Source: Clostridia bacterium (GTDB taxonomy: Bacteria > Bacillota > Clostridia > Oscillospirales > CAG-272). Taken from it: DNA of 6,615 nucleotides. The notes beneath the pieces were generated by a model. It was not told the DNA's origin, did not search any database, and worked only from the letters and a program-made list of their open reading frames with translations. The translations under genes and the position numbers were made by a program. Positions 5,957 through 6,615 of the stretch are shown piece by piece; the stretch's first letter is position 1, and the number at the start of each line of letters is the position of its first letter. The stretch lies in assembly GCA_900770145.1 (NCBI GenBank), contig CAAGJL010000164.1, positions 1 to 6,615 of the forward strand, given 5' to 3'.

Positions 5957-6615
5957 ATGAAGATTACTTACATCGGGCAGGCGGGGCTTTTGATTGAAAC
6001 CGACGGCAAAAAAATTCTGATTGATCCGTATCTTTCCGACAGCGTGGCGAAAGTAAACCCCGCCAACTACCGCCGCCAACCGATCGATGAATCATTTTTA
6101 CAACTGGATCCCGACGTGATTTTGTGCACACACGATCACCTGGATCATTATGATGAAGAAACGCTGGTACATTATCTCGGCAAACCGGGGAAAATCCTGT
6201 TTTTCGCGCCCGGCACCGCGTGGGAGAAAGCACGGCATTTCGGTGGCGGGCATAACTACGTGCGCTTTATGCGCGGCACGGTGTGGAGCGAGGGGAATGT
6301 GACATTTACCGCCGTCAGGGCAGAGCACTCCGACCCCTTTGCCATCGGCGTGATTTTGGAAGCAGAGGGCAAGCGGCTTTACATCACCGGAGATACCCTT
6401 TATCATAAAGATATTTTTGCGGAACTGCCGGGCGATATTGACGCGGTTTTTCTGCCTGTCAACGGGGTGGGGAACAATATGAATATGAATGACGCCGCCG
6501 CGTTTGCCGCAAAGTGCGGCGCGAAGGTGGCAATCCCGTTCCATGTCGGGTTGTTTGACGACCTTTCGGGTAAAGATTTTCCGTTTGAACCGAAGATTGT
6601 GCCGGAAATCTATCA
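5957..6615 (+). CDS. UlaG-like metallo-beta-lactamase-fold hydrolase (3' truncated by window edge)
   Basis: The first 219 residues of an MBL-fold metal-dependent hydrolase are visible; the stop is outside the window. AAAGGAG at 5945-5951 lies 5 nt before ATG 5957. The fold opens with MKITYIGQAGLLIET and the ILIDPYLSD strand-loop. The metal-binding signature THDHLDH (58-64) supplies His59, His61, Asp63 and His64. Further expected ligands are His124 (AEHSDP), Asp146 (ITGDT) and His196 (IPFHVGLFDD), so a full two-metal site is present. The insert NPANYRRQPI (34-43) and the overall layout resemble the UlaG (L-ascorbate-6-phosphate lactonase) branch rather than true beta-lactamases or RNase Z. No phosphotransferase or other ascorbate-utilisation gene is visible here, so the substrate is unknown and an ulaG symbol is not justified. 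It follows the two-helix membrane protein by 13 nt in the helicase operon. There is no signal peptide, so it should be cytoplasmic. Confidence 0.92.
   Translation, partial: MKITYIGQAGLLIETDGKKILIDPYLSDSVAKVNPANYRRQPIDESFLQLDPDVILCTHDHLDHYDEETLVHYLGKPGKILFFAPGTAWEKARHFGGGHNYVRFMRGTVWSEGNVTFTAVRAEHSDPFAIGVILEAEGKRLYITGDTLYHKDIFAELPGDIDAVFLPVNGVGNNMNMNDAAAFAAKCGAKVAIPFHVGLFDDLSGKDFPFEPKIVPEIY

Overview
The window looks like chromosomal DNA from a low-profile Firmicute, most likely a Clostridia (Oscillospirales-like) bacterium. The reasons are strong AGGAGG-type ribosome binding sites, a PcrA-type helicase with a C-terminal Tudor-like domain, a SecA ending in a CxC...CC zinc tail, and small uncharacterised membrane proteins of a style common in gut Clostridia. 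The lineage call is inference: no rRNA or other phylogenetic marker is present. All genes lie on the + strand and are tightly packed. I see no mobile element, CRISPR array, tRNA or rRNA.

Transcription unit 1 (about 1-2803) holds the 3' end of secA, then two uncharacterised polytopic membrane proteins (584-1195 and 1182-2666, overlapping by 14 nt). It ends with a 45-residue ORF (2632-2769) made almost entirely of Asn and Gln (37 of 45 residues). That ORF begins inside the end of the second membrane gene, in a different frame, and stops 5 nt before a strong intrinsic terminator (2775-2803). It is the most unusual item in the window. The two membrane proteins share a similar N-terminal membrane motif, and the larger one seems to contain a second copy internally.

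Transcription unit 2 (about 2814-6615 and beyond) starts at a good sigma-A-like promoter directly after the terminator. It encodes the UvrD/PcrA-family helicase (2876-5260), a two-helix membrane-anchored protein of unknown function (5275-5943), and the first 219 residues of a UlaG-like metallo-beta-lactamase-fold hydrolase (5957 to the window end). The gaps between these genes are 13-14 nt, so they are probably co-transcribed.

Functionally, SecA drives protein export and PcrA works in DNA repair and conflict resolution between replication and transcription. The other genes have no assignable pathway, and I see no clear shared system linking them. Most of the window is ordinary housekeeping DNA. 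The points worth following up are the N/Q-rich mini-protein, the membrane-protein duplication and the large insertion in the helicase.
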